Source: CALMEC01 sp963706315 (lineage in GTDB: Bacteria; Actinomycetota; Thermoleophilia; Miltoncostaeales; Miltoncostaeaceae). From it: a stretch of DNA of 64,000 bases. Shown piece by piece: positions 1-8,060 of the stretch (positions are counted from its first letter, which is position 1; the number at the start of each line of letters is the position of its first letter). A model generated the notes under the pieces. That model was not told where the DNA came from and did no database searches. It saw only the letters and a list, made by a program, of their open reading frames with translations. The translations under genes and the position numbers were made by a program. Location: NCBI GenBank assembly GCA_963706315.1, contig CAVPMA010000015.1:434001-498000 (forward strand), in the 5' to 3' direction.

Positions 1-165
1 ACGGGCACGGCCGTGGTGCAGCAGGAAGCCCTCGAGGATCAGGTCGAGGCCCGCGGCGTGCTCGGGGGCGAGGCCGGGTCCTGCGAGCGGTGCGACGACG
101 AGGTCCGGCGCCGGCTCAACGAGGTTGTCGGCGAGCCCGAGCTGGGTGGCGAGTGCCTCCCTCAC
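1..165 (-). CDS. Unidentified protein, N-terminal part only (cut by window edge)
   Basis: The reading frame is open from a GTG at 165-163 to the window edge, giving 55 residues that start MREALATQLGLADNL. It is rich in Leu, Ala and Glu and shows no motif I recognise. The GTG overlaps the hemL stop as GTGA, so this is the third gene of the hemB-hemL transcription unit and probably translationally coupled to it. The position suggests a link to haem synthesis, but that is inference from context only. The rest of the protein lies outside the window. Confidence 0.55.
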   Translation of the reverse strand, partial: MREALATQLGLADNLVEPAPDLVVAPLAGPGLAPEHAAGLDLILEGFLLHHGRAR

Positions 166-1418
166 AGCCCTGCTGCCGCTCGTCGGAGCGCCTCCCGTGT
201 GTGGGCGAGCTCGGCGTCGCCGTGGGCGAGGCCGGTGAACCACGCTTCGAACTGGGACGGCGGCGGGTAGACGCCGTTGTCGATCAGGGCCCGGGCGAAG
301 CGTCCGTAGGCCGTGGTGTCGGACGCGGTCGCCGATGCGTAGTCGGTCACGGGGGAAGCCGTGAAGAACGGCGTGAGCATGGAGCCGACGCGGTTCACCA
401 CGACCGGCGCGCCGCTCTCGACGATCGCCCGCTCGAGCGCCTCGCCGGATGCCTCGAGCCGCTCGTACACCCCGGGGGCCGCGAGTTGGCGCAGGGTCGC
501 CAGACCGGCGGTGGTGGCGAGCGGGTTGCCGCTGAGCGTCCCGGCCTGGTAGCAGGGGCCCTCGGGGGCGAGCTCGCGCATGACGTCCCGGCGACCGCCG
601 AACGCGCCGACCGGGAGCCCGCCGCCGATGACCTTGCCCAGGCACGTGATGTCGGCACGCACGCCGAAGCGCTGCTGCGCGCCGCCGTAGGCGATCCTGA
701 AGCCGGTGATGACCTCGTCGAGGATCAGCAGGGCGCCGGTGCGGTCGCAGACGGCCCGCAGGCCGTCGAGGTAGCCGGCGGCGGGCGCGACGGTGCCCAT
801 GTTGCCCGCCACGGGCTCGACGATGATCGCGGCCGCGCCGTCGAGGGCCGCCTCGGCCGACGCGAGGTCGTTGTACGGAACCGACCGCGTCGCGCTGACG
901 GCGCCGTCGGGGACGCCCGGGCTGTTCGGCGTCCCGAGCGTCGTCGCGCCGCTTCCGGCCTCGACGAGCAACGGGTCGATCGCGCCGTGGTACCCGCCGA
1001 TGGTCTTCACGATCGGGTCACGGCCGGTCGCCGCGCGCGCGAGGCGGATCGCGCCGGTGACCGCCTCGCTGCCGGACGAGGTCATCCGCAGCTGCTCGAT
1101 CGACGGGAACGCCGCCACGACCGCCTCGGCGAAGTCGATCTCCCGCTCCGTCGGAGCGCCGTACGAGGTGCCGCGGGGCAGGGCGTCGCGCAGGTCGGAC
1201 AGCACGCCTGGGTGGGCGTGGCCGAGGATCGCCGGCCCCCAGGTCGCGAGGTAGTCGACGTATCGGTTGCCGTCTGCGTCCCACACGTACGGGCCGTCGG
1301 CCCGATCGATGAACAGCGGGTCGCGGCCGATCGATCGCATCGCGCGCACCGGGGAGTTCACGCCGCCCACCATGACCCGCTGCGCCCGCTCGAAGAGTGC
1401 GGCGCTCGCGCTCGTCAC
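162..1418 (-). CDS. hemL: Glutamate-1-semialdehyde 2,1-aminomutase
   Basis: This cytosolic PLP enzyme converts glutamate-1-semialdehyde to 5-aminolevulinate, the last step of the C5 route into haem. The 418-residue protein has the family hallmarks: VMVGGVNSPVRA near residue 14, the G-S-E-A-V substrate region, LILDEVITGFR, and the PLP-lysine segment LGKVIGGGLPVGAFGG. Length is close to the usual 425-430. The GTG start at 1418 overlaps the hemB stop as GTGA and places the N-terminus where homologues begin. With hemB upstream, it supplies consecutive porphyrin steps. No glutamyl-tRNA reductase gene is visible here. Confidence 0.96.
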   Translation of the reverse strand: MTSASAALFERAQRVMVGGVNSPVRAMRSIGRDPLFIDRADGPYVWDADGNRYVDYLATWGPAILGHAHPGVLSDLRDALPRGTSYGAPTEREIDFAEAVVAAFPSIEQLRMTSSGSEAVTGAIRLARAATGRDPIVKTIGGYHGAIDPLLVEAGSGATTLGTPNSPGVPDGAVSATRSVPYNDLASAEAALDGAAAIIVEPVAGNMGTVAPAAGYLDGLRAVCDRTGALLILDEVITGFRIAYGGAQQRFGVRADITCLGKVIGGGLPVGAFGGRRDVMRELAPEGPCYQAGTLSGNPLATTAGLATLRQLAAPGVYERLEASGEALERAIVESGAPVVVNRVGSMLTPFFTASPVTDYASATASDTTAYGRFARALIDNGVYPPPSQFEAWFTGLAHGDAELAHTREALRRAAAGL

Positions 1419-2422
1419 GTGGCGGCCAGCCACGCCGCCGCCGGCTCGGCGTAGTACGTCATGATCAGATCCGCGCCGGCCCGGCGGATCGCGGTGAGCG
1501 TCTCGAGCGCCGCGGCCCGGTCGTCGACCCAGCCGCGCTCCGCGGCGGCCTTCAGCATCGCGTACTCGCCGCTCACGTGGTACGCGGCGATCGGTAGCGT
1601 CGTGACCCCCCGCACTGCGGAAATCACGTCGAGGTACGTAACGGCCGGCTTGACCATGATCATGTCGGCGCCCTCGCCCTCGTCTTGTGCGACCTCCCGA
1701 AGCGCCTCGCGGACATTCGCGGGGTCCATCTGGTACCCGCGGCGGTCGCCGAACTCCGGGGCGGAGCCCGCCGCCTCCCGGAACGGCCCGTAGAACGCCG
1801 AGGCGTACTTGACGGCGTAGGAGAGGATGATCGTCGCCTCGTGGCTCTCGGCGTCGAGCGCGGAGCGGATCGCGCCGACGCGGCCGTCCATCATGTCGCT
1901 CGGGGAGACGATGTCGGCGCCGGCGTCGGCATGGCTCACCGCGGTCCTGGCGATCAGCTCGATGCTGAGGTCGTTGTGCACCTGGCCGTCCACGATCACA
2001 CCGCAGTGGCCGTGGTCGGTGTACCCGCACAGGCACACGTCGGTGACCACCACGAGGTCGGGTGCGGCGTCCTTGATCGCTCCGATCGCGGTCTGGACCA
2101 CACCGCCCGTGGCGTACGCGCTGCTCCCGGCGGCGTCCTTCTCGTCCGGCACGCCGAACAGCAACACGGCGGGCACGCCGGCGTCGAAGGCGGCGCGGGC
2201 GCGCTTTGCGAGCACGTCGGGCGACTGGCGGGACTGACCGGGCAGCGCAGCGATCGGCTGCTCCACCCCGGTGCCGGTGACTGCGAAGAGCGGAAGGACG
2301 AGCTGGTCGGGCGTGAGGCGGGTCTCCCGCACCATCCGGCGAAGCGTCGCGCCGGCCCGGAGCCTGCGTGGCCGTACGGTCGGAAACGCACCGGTGCTCG
2401 CGCGTGGGATATCGTCGATCAC
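1415..2422 (-). CDS. hemB: Delta-aminolevulinic acid dehydratase (porphobilinogen synthase)
   Basis: It condenses two 5-aminolevulinates to porphobilinogen. The 335-residue protein carries the cysteine-rich zinc site DVCLCGYTDHGHCG, so it is the zinc-dependent type. Two Schiff-base lysine regions are visible: VKYASAFYGPFR and MVKPAVTYLD. The GTG at 2422 (VIDDIPRASTGAFP) fits the family N-terminus; longer in-frame starts run into the divergent gene at 2486. It overlaps hemL by 4 nt. The 63 bp between 2422 and 2486 must hold divergent promoters. Confidence 0.96.
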   Translation of the reverse strand: MIDDIPRASTGAFPTVRPRRLRAGATLRRMVRETRLTPDQLVLPLFAVTGTGVEQPIAALPGQSRQSPDVLAKRARAAFDAGVPAVLLFGVPDEKDAAGSSAYATGGVVQTAIGAIKDAAPDLVVVTDVCLCGYTDHGHCGVIVDGQVHNDLSIELIARTAVSHADAGADIVSPSDMMDGRVGAIRSALDAESHEATIILSYAVKYASAFYGPFREAAGSAPEFGDRRGYQMDPANVREALREVAQDEGEGADMIMVKPAVTYLDVISAVRGVTTLPIAAYHVSGEYAMLKAAAERGWVDDRAAALETLTAIRRAGADLIMTYYAEPAAAWLAAT

Positions 2423-2485
2423 GGCCGTCGAGTGTATCGCGCAATGGCGCTCAGCCGGCGGCGTGAGCGCGCGAGGGGAGGGCAC

Positions 2486-2758
2486 ATGTCCGGCGAGAGC
2501 TCCCAACCGACGATCTGGGTGCGCGCGATCGCGGACGAGCGCTTCCGCGCCGCCCTGGTCGAGGATCCGCTGCGTGCCCTCGCGGCCTTCCCGGACATCG
2601 ACGTGTCGGCGGATCAGGTCCGCCAGCTCGACGAGATGAGCAGGGAAGACCGTGAGGAGCTCCTCACCCGGCTGCTGCGCGAGGCGCACTGGCGCGGCGG
2701 GCAGGCGCGGTTCGGCGACGTCGGCGTCGACGGCCGGCTGGGCGGCGGCGAGCCATAG
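2486..2758 (+). CDS. Small protein resembling NHLP/Nif11-type leader or LigA-like helical domains
   Basis: This 90-residue protein starts at an ATG preceded by a strong ribosome-binding site (GAGGGGAGG, 2473-2481). Residues about 12-35 read VRAIADERFRAALVEDPLRA, which matches the pattern 'A..D..FR..L..DP..AL'. That pattern is typical of nitrile-hydratase-like RiPP leader peptides and of LigA-type helical subunits. The C-terminus is short and glycine-rich (FGDVGVDGRLGGGEP). It lies between divergent hemB and aat, 29 bp before the latter. No maturation enzyme, protease or exporter dedicated to it is next to it, so a RiPP role is only a suggestion from the leader-like pattern. Confidence 0.6.
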   Translation: MSGESSQPTIWVRAIADERFRAALVEDPLRALAAFPDIDVSADQVRQLDEMSREDREELLTRLLREAHWRGGQARFGDVGVDGRLGGGEP

Positions 2759-2787
2759 GCACCGCGCCGGCGGATACGGTGTCGGCC

Positions 2788-3369
2788 ATGCCCGGCCGCC
2801 TCGGTCCCGCGGAGCTCGCCGCCGCGTACGCCGCGGGCTGCTTCCCGATGGACGTCGACGGCAGGATCGGCTTCTACGAGTGCGATCCGCGGACGGTCAT
2901 CCCGATCGAGGGCTTCCGGGTCCCGCGCTCGGTCGCCCGGGCGCTGCGCGGCGGCGATTTCGAGGTGCGATTCGACACCGTGTTCGAGGAGGTTGTGGCG
3001 GCGTGCGGCGGCGAGCGCCAGGGCGGTGCGTGGCTGAGTCTCCGCCTCGCCGACGCCTACGTCGAGGCGCACGCCGCCGGATTCGCACACAGCGTGGAGA
3101 TCTGGTGCTCGGGGCGGCTCGCCGGCGGGCTGTTCGGCGTCGCGATCGGGGGACTGTTCACGAGCGAGAGCATGTTCCATCGTGTGTCCGACGCCGGAAG
3201 CGCCGCGCTGGTCGCGACGCACGCCCACCTCGCGGCTCGTGACTTCACCCTGTGGGACATCCAGATGGCCTCACCCCACACGGCCCGCTTCGGCGCCGCC
3301 GACCTCACCCCCGAGGAGTACCGACTGCGCCTCGCGGAAGCGCTGCCCCTCCGCCGAAGCTTCGCGTGA
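2788..3369 (+). CDS. aat: Leucyl/phenylalanyl-tRNA-protein transferase
   Basis: Aat moves Leu or Phe from charged tRNA to N-terminal Arg or Lys of proteins and marks them for ClpS/ClpAP-type degradation. The 193-residue product shows the family signatures: AAYAAGCFPM near the N-terminus, WCSGRLAGGLFGVAIGGLF in the middle, FTSESMFHRVSDAGSAAL, and WDIQMASPHTARFGA. It is slightly shorter than the E. coli protein. The ATG at 2788 was preferred; an in-frame GTG at 2779 would add three residues. It is downstream of the small leader-like gene and could share its transcript. Confidence 0.93.
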   Translation: MPGRLGPAELAAAYAAGCFPMDVDGRIGFYECDPRTVIPIEGFRVPRSVARALRGGDFEVRFDTVFEEVVAACGGERQGGAWLSLRLADAYVEAHAAGFAHSVEIWCSGRLAGGLFGVAIGGLFTSESMFHRVSDAGSAALVATHAHLAARDFTLWDIQMASPHTARFGAADLTPEEYRLRLAEALPLRRSFA

Positions 3370-3442
3370 GGTTACGGTCCGCGTCACGGGCCACCGACAA
3401 CCGGGCAGTCGACCCGGTGGCGCTCCGGCAGGCGGCATCGGG

Positions 3443-4570
3443 GTGACACGCCTGGCTGGCCGGATCCTGGTCGTCGACGACGTCCCGGTCAACGTCACAC
3501 TGCTCCAGACGATGCTCGTGCCGGAGGGCCACGCGGTCGTCGCCGCCCACTCGGGTGAGGAGGCCCTCGAGATCCTCCGGAACATGCCCGTGGACCTGGT
3601 AGTGCTGGACGTCGTCATGCCCGGGATGGACGGCATCGCCGTGGCGCGCGCGATTCGCTCGGACCCGCGCCGCGCCGGCCTCCCGGTCCTCATGATCACG
3701 GCTGGGGACGCAGACCCCAAGATCGAGGCGCTCGACGCCGGCGCCGACGACTTCCTGCAGAAGCCGGTCGACCGCGCCGAGCTGCTCGCACGGGTCCGCT
3801 CGCTCCTTCGGCTGAAGGCCGCCCATGACACGATCACCTCCCAGGCCGCCGCCCTCGCGGTGCTCAACGACGATCTCGAGGCCCGTGTGGCCGAGCAGGT
3901 GGGGCAGATCGCTCGGCTGGCGCGGCTGCTGCCGTTCCTCCCGCCGCAGGTCGCCGAGCGGATCGTCCAAGGGGACGAGTCGGTCCTCGTGAGCCACCGC
4001 GCGGAGATCGCGGTGCTGGTCGTGGGGCTCACTGGGTTCGAGGACTTCCAAGCCCAGGCGGCGCCCGAAGAGGTGATCGCCCTCCTCAGGGAGTTTCACG
4101 ACGCCACCGGTCGCCTCGTCCATGCGCATGACGCGACGGTGGGGTCGTTCGCGGGCGACCGGGTGATGGTGTTCCTGAACGACCCGCTGCCTACGTACCG
4201 GCCGGCGCTGGCAGCGGCGCAGCTCGGCCTCGCCATGCGGGAGCTCGTGGGAGGCAAGTCCGTCCTCTGGCGGCGGGCCGGCCGGGATCTCGGTTTCCGG
4301 GCCGGGCTCGCCCTGGGCTACGCGACACTCGGCACGATGGGATTCGAGCAGCGGTTCGACTATGGGCCTGTCGGTCCGGTGGTCGCGCGCGCCCACGCTC
4401 TGTTCGACGCCGCGGGCGACGGCATGCTCCTGCTCGAGCAGCGGTCACGGGCGGCCGTCGAGGATCATCTCGCGTGGAACCGGCCGGCGAGATCTCCCTC
4501 GTCGGCCGCACTGAGCCCGTGTTCGGCCTCGTCGGTCCGAGGGACGCGGCCCGCGGTCCCCATGGCCTGA
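3443..4570 (+). CDS. Response regulator with class III adenylate/guanylate cyclase-like domain; C-terminus probably frameshifted
   Basis: A 375-residue protein from GTG 3443. Residues about 5-120 form a REC domain with the acidic pocket VVDD, the phosphoacceptor in LVVLDVVMPGMDG and the conserved lysine in FLQKP. A short coiled coil (about 130-165) leads into a class III nucleotide cyclase-like domain (about 190-345). The usual F-x-D-I-x-G-F metal site reads VVGLTGFEDF, so the first metal aspartate is lost, while GDRVMVFLN keeps the second. Catalysis is therefore doubtful. The last ~30 residues look out of frame: at 4474 the cyclase tail continues in the next frame into an HTH domain. Confidence 0.8.
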   Translation: MTRLAGRILVVDDVPVNVTLLQTMLVPEGHAVVAAHSGEEALEILRNMPVDLVVLDVVMPGMDGIAVARAIRSDPRRAGLPVLMITAGDADPKIEALDAGADDFLQKPVDRAELLARVRSLLRLKAAHDTITSQAAALAVLNDDLEARVAEQVGQIARLARLLPFLPPQVAERIVQGDESVLVSHRAEIAVLVVGLTGFEDFQAQAAPEEVIALLREFHDATGRLVHAHDATVGSFAGDRVMVFLNDPLPTYRPALAAAQLGLAMRELVGGKSVLWRRAGRDLGFRAGLALGYATLGTMGFEQRFDYGPVGPVVARAHALFDAAGDGMLLLEQRSRAAVEDHLAWNRPARSPSSAALSPCSASSVRGTRPAVPMA

Positions 4571-4809
4571 CCGTGCGGGAGGTCGAGGTGCTGACCCTGC
4601 TGGCCGATGGCCTCTCCAACCGGCAGATTGCCGACCGGCTGGTGATCAGCGAGAAGACGGCGATCCGCCATGTCTCCAACATCTACGGCAAGCTCGGCGT
4701 CGGGACCCGCGCCCATGCGGTCGGCATCGCCGTCGCGCGCGGGCTCACGGCCGCCCCCGACCAGGCCGGGAGCCCGGGCGCCGGGGAGGAGACCGGCACC
4801 CGGGAATGA
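4474..4809 (+). CDS. LuxR-type HTH DNA-binding domain, likely the C-terminus of the upstream regulator
   Basis: The 111-residue frame opens with VEPAGEISLVGRTEPVFGLVG, which is how cyclase-domain C-termini normally end. A GerE/LuxR four-helix HTH follows: LTVREVEVLTLLADGLSNRQIADRL and KTAIRHVSNIYGKLGV. It overlaps the preceding frame by 97 nt. The simplest reading is one REC-cyclase-HTH protein broken by a one-base change near 4474. A real GTG start at 4474 with translational coupling, or a programmed -1 shift, are alternatives. The HTH helices themselves are intact. Confidence 0.7.
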   Translation: MEPAGEISLVGRTEPVFGLVGPRDAARGPHGLTVREVEVLTLLADGLSNRQIADRLVISEKTAIRHVSNIYGKLGVGTRAHAVGIAVARGLTAAPDQAGSPGAGEETGTRE

Positions 4810-4828
4810 CCCGGATCCAGACCCCGGC

Positions 4829-5107
4829 CTAGGTGTGCTCTCCCGCGAGTCGCCTGCGCAGCTCCTGCACGGCGGCGAGCTCCGCCTCGGCTCGCTCCAG
4901 CTCCGCGGTGCAGGCGGCCACGTCCGCGAAGCTCGGTTCCTGCATCGCGGAGCGCACAAGGGCCACCCGGCTGAGCGGCCAGTCCGCGACCAGGGCGTGC
5001 TGCGCCTCCGCAATCGCCAGTCGCTCGGTCAGCTCGTCGACGACCTCCGCGAGCCTGGACGCCTCTCCCGCCGCCCGCTGCAGAAGCTCCCCGTACATGT
5101 CATTCAC
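4829..5107 (-). CDS. Small coiled-coil protein coupled to ABC exporter
   Basis: A 92-residue protein of mostly charged helix (ELLQRAAGEASRLAEVVDEL at the start and ELERAEAELAAVQELRRRLA at the end). This predicts a coiled coil with no membrane segment. The GTG at 5107 has a clear AGGAGG 8 nt upstream and overlaps the permease stop; an in-frame ATG at 5098 is the alternative start. It is the last gene of the ATPase-permease operon, so it may act with the exporter. I do not recognise a family. Confidence 0.7.
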   Translation of the reverse strand: MNDMYGELLQRAAGEASRLAEVVDELTERLAIAEAQHALVADWPLSRVALVRSAMQEPSFADVAACTAELERAEAELAAVQELRRRLAGEHT

Positions 5108-6447
5108 ACCTCGGTCCTCCTTCGAAGTACGACGGCCGCGGCGCCGGTGAACACCGCCGCGAGGAGTGCCAGCTGACCGAACCGCAGCCAGATGTCCCTG
5201 GCATCGATCGTCGGCTCTACGAGCAAGGTCTGGAACGTGCGAAACGCCGGCCCGAACGCGAAGAAGTCGCTGATCGTCCTGGCCACGGAGCTCTCGGTGA
5301 ACAGCCCGAGGAAGATGAGCGGCAGCGCGAGCATCAGGGCGGCGAGCAGCCCGGTGCGCGTCTCGCGCGCCAGCGCGCCGATGAGCACCCCGAAACCCGC
5401 GAAGGCCAGCCCTGCCAGCAGCAGCGTCGGGATCCACAGCGCCCAGCGTCCCACGGTCAGCGACGTTGCGAGCGCCACGATCGCGAGCAGGATGAACCCG
5501 ATCACGAGGGACACCGCGGACGCGAACGTCACCTTCTCGCCGACGAGCGCCTCCGGGCTGATCAACCCCCGCCGCAGACGCACGAGCGTGTTGTCCTCCC
5601 GTTCGGCCGACAGGCTCGCCGCCGCGAGCAGCACCCCGACGAGCGCAAGGCTCACGAGCAACGCGCCGGCAAAGCCGAATGCAGACAGCGGCTCCCGGCC
5701 CGTCGGCGGGTCCGGAACCTTCAGGGTGATCGGCTGGCTGATCGCGGTGGCCGCGTCCTTCGCGAGGTCGAGGTTCACGCCGGCCTCGACGATGAAGTTG
5801 AGGAGCGGATCCAGCCGTCTTGCCTGGGCGCGCTGACCCTGCTGCATGAGGGTGGCCTGGACCTGGCGCACGAGCTGCTCGCTGCGCTTCAGGCCGAGGA
5901 CGTTGCCCTCGCGGGTGAAGATGGCGACGTCGCCCCCCTCGATGATGATCCGCACGAGGTCCAGCGTCTGGGCGACGTATGCACCCGCGAGCTCCTGGTT
6001 GAGGCGGGCGACCGCGGCCTCGAGGCGGCGGGAGATCGACTGCGCCTCGATCGGCGACCGGCGGTTGACCTCGAGGCCGATCGTCGGGGAGCGGATGCCC
6101 GACTGGAGGTCGTTGATGAACCCCTCCGGCAGGGTCAGCACTGCGCTCACCCGGCCCTCGTCGAGCGCCTGGCGCGCCTCGTCGGCTGAGAGATGCTTGA
6201 GGTCGACCTCCTTTGCCAGCCGCGCCTCGTAGTCCTTCACTCCCAGCCGCTGGTCGCCGACGCGGACGGTGCGGTTGCTCGTGTCGAGGTTCACGAAGGC
6301 GATGGCGGGCTTGCGCTCGCCGCTTTGCAGCGCCACCGTCACGAGCGCAGCGACGATGAGCGGGTAGCCGATCAGCATCACCAGCAGCCCGCGCCCCCGC
6401 AGCAGGAGCCTGAAGTCCTTGCGGAACAGCTGCAGGGGGGCGCTCAC
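5104..6447 (-). CDS. ABC-2 type exporter, permease subunit
   Basis: A 447-residue membrane protein. One N-terminal transmembrane helix (about 20-40, LLVMLIGYPLIVAALVTVAL) is followed by a large extracytoplasmic loop of about 230 residues. Five or six helices then occupy the C-terminal half (from FAGALLVSLALVGVLLAAAS). This is the 1+5 topology of the ABC-2/DrrB-YhgE group. GTG start at 6447 overlaps the ATPase stop by 4 nt. Substrate cannot be told from sequence; drug, lipid or polymer export is typical for the group. Confidence 0.85.
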   Translation of the reverse strand: MSAPLQLFRKDFRLLLRGRGLLVMLIGYPLIVAALVTVALQSGERKPAIAFVNLDTSNRTVRVGDQRLGVKDYEARLAKEVDLKHLSADEARQALDEGRVSAVLTLPEGFINDLQSGIRSPTIGLEVNRRSPIEAQSISRRLEAAVARLNQELAGAYVAQTLDLVRIIIEGGDVAIFTREGNVLGLKRSEQLVRQVQATLMQQGQRAQARRLDPLLNFIVEAGVNLDLAKDAATAISQPITLKVPDPPTGREPLSAFGFAGALLVSLALVGVLLAAASLSAEREDNTLVRLRRGLISPEALVGEKVTFASAVSLVIGFILLAIVALATSLTVGRWALWIPTLLLAGLAFAGFGVLIGALARETRTGLLAALMLALPLIFLGLFTESSVARTISDFFAFGPAFRTFQTLLVEPTIDARDIWLRFGQLALLAAVFTGAAAVVLRRRTEV

Positions 6448-7196
6448 GCCGGTGCGCCGACCAGGTTCAGGAACGCCTCCTCCGCGGCGTCGGCCTCGCC
6501 GACGCCCGCCGTTCCGTGGCGCGCGACGAGCTCCGCTGGCGTGCCGGTGAACGCCACCCGCCCCTGGTTCAGCACGACCATTCGCTCGCCATGGCGGGCA
6601 GCCTCGTCGACGGACTGCGTCGAGAACAAGACTCCGAGCCCGTCGTCGCGGCGCAGCTCGTCGAGCCACCGCCAGAGGCGGTGCACCTGATCGGGGCTCA
6701 GGGTCGCGGTCGGCTCGTCGAGCAGCAGCGCCGCCGGCCGTCCCGCGAGCGCGATAGCGAGGTTGAGGCGCTGCATCGTACCGGTGGAGAGCTCCCCGGC
6801 GAGCTGGTCGGCGAAGCGCCTCAGATCGGCTCGGTCGAGGAGCTCCTCAGTCAGCGCGTCCGGATCGGCGGCGCGTTCGAGCGCGCTGAAGAGGCGCAAG
6901 TTCTCGCGTGTGGAGAGCTTGCGGTACACGGCGGGCTGGTGCGGCACCCACCCCACGGGCGTGCGCTTGGCCTCGTGGTGGACCAGCCGACCCGCCGTCG
7001 GTGCGCTGACACCCGCGAGGATCCGAAGCAGGGTCGTCTTTCCGGCCCCGTTGGGGCCGAGCAGCGCGACGGCGTCGCCGGCCTCCAACGCGATGTCCAC
7101 GGCCTCGAGGGCGGCGACGTGGCGGAACCGCTTCGAGAGGCCCGCCCCGAGCAGGAGCGTGCCGCTCCGAGTCGTCACCTCGAACGTCCCATCCAT
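6444..7196 (-). CDS. ABC exporter ATPase subunit
   Basis: A 250-residue ATPase with Walker A GPNGAGKTT (about 48), Walker B ALLLDEPTATLSP and a Q-loop at WVPHQPAVYRK. The signature motif is LSTGTMQRL rather than LSGGQ, as in many ABC-2 and CcmA-like ATPases. The usual switch histidine is replaced: the segment reads FSTQSVDEA. It is the first gene of a three-gene operon with the permease and the coiled-coil protein. The 84 bp to the divergent gene at 7281 should hold both promoters. Confidence 0.9.
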   Translation of the reverse strand: MDGTFEVTTRSGTLLLGAGLSKRFRHVAALEAVDIALEAGDAVALLGPNGAGKTTLLRILAGVSAPTAGRLVHHEAKRTPVGWVPHQPAVYRKLSTRENLRLFSALERAADPDALTEELLDRADLRRFADQLAGELSTGTMQRLNLAIALAGRPAALLLDEPTATLSPDQVHRLWRWLDELRRDDGLGVLFSTQSVDEAARHGERMVVLNQGRVAFTGTPAELVARHGTAGVGEADAAEEAFLNLVGAPA

Positions 7197-7280
7197 CGGG
7201 GAACGTGCCTGCTCATCGCGAGAATCCTACAAGCGTGCGAGCTGGCGGATCGTCGCGCGGGTGATGTACCCTGCTTCGTC

Positions 7281-8060
7281 GTGGCTGCGGTGACTCCCGA
7301 GCAGCTCGAGCCCGCTCGACACGTGCGGGCGCGCGAGCTCAAGATCCGGCGCCGCCGGAGTCTGATCGGCGCCGCGGCCGGGCTTGCCGTGGTCGGTGCG
7401 GTCGCGCTCGTGCTCGCCCGGGCGCAGCACGTTGGCCAAGTCGACCCGGGCGCAGTCGCCTCCCCGGTCGCCGCCTCGGCGCTCGACCTCGGGGTGCGGC
7501 CACCGGATCGGGTGATCGCGCGGGCCGGGCTGGTGGAGCTGCACCTCCCCGTCGATCGTGCCCGGGTCGCGCAGACGCTCTTCCGGCCGATCGACGACCC
7601 GAATGCCGTCGCCCTCGACCCGGCGTCGGGCTGGAAGCACGTCACCGCGCCGCGCGACGGTCGCGCCGGCCCGGAGACCGCCGGGATGGACATCGCGGCG
7701 CCCCCTGGCACCATCGTGTACTCGCCGGTCAACGGCACGATCGTGAGCGTGTCCGACTACGTGGTGGCGGGCAAGCACGCCGGCTACGAGGTGGACATCA
7801 GCCCGGAGACCCAGAGCGACGTGGTCGTCAGGGTCCGGCACATCACCGGGATCCCCGTCGAGCGGCTGGCGGGCCCGGTGTGCGGGGCCGCTGGCTTCGA
7901 CGCGCCGGACGTCGGCGAGTTCGTGACCGCAGGGGTCACCTGCATCGGGCAGGTGCGCGATGCGAGCGACCTCAGCGACGTCGCCCGGCCGGAGATCGCG
8001 AAGTACGTCGCCGGGCCCGGGAACCACGTGCACATGGAGGTCGTCCGAGTCGCCTCGTGA
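7281..8060 (+). CDS. Membrane-anchored M23 (LytM)-like protein, incomplete metal site
   Basis: A 259-residue protein from GTG 7281. A basic stretch (KIRRRRS) precedes one transmembrane helix at about 29-46 (LIGAAAGLAVVGAVALVLA), so most of it is outside the membrane. The C-terminal half follows the LytM/M23 fold: GMDIAAPPGTIVYSPVNGTI and the H-x-H strand GNHVHMEV. The first zinc ligand, normally His just before the G-x-D, is missing (PETAGMDIAAP). It may therefore bind peptidoglycan or a partner and not cut. It overlaps the next gene by 4 nt (GTGA). Confidence 0.75.
   Translation: MAAVTPEQLEPARHVRARELKIRRRRSLIGAAAGLAVVGAVALVLARAQHVGQVDPGAVASPVAASALDLGVRPPDRVIARAGLVELHLPVDRARVAQTLFRPIDDPNAVALDPASGWKHVTAPRDGRAGPETAGMDIAAPPGTIVYSPVNGTIVSVSDYVVAGKHAGYEVDISPETQSDVVVRVRHITGIPVERLAGPVCGAAGFDAPDVGEFVTAGVTCIGQVRDASDLSDVARPEIAKYVAGPGNHVHMEVVRVAS

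Noticed and set aside
90..1454. Long plus-strand open frame opposite hemL
   Set aside because: Arg/Gly/Ala-rich, no motif, wholly antisense to hemL; a high-GC shadow.
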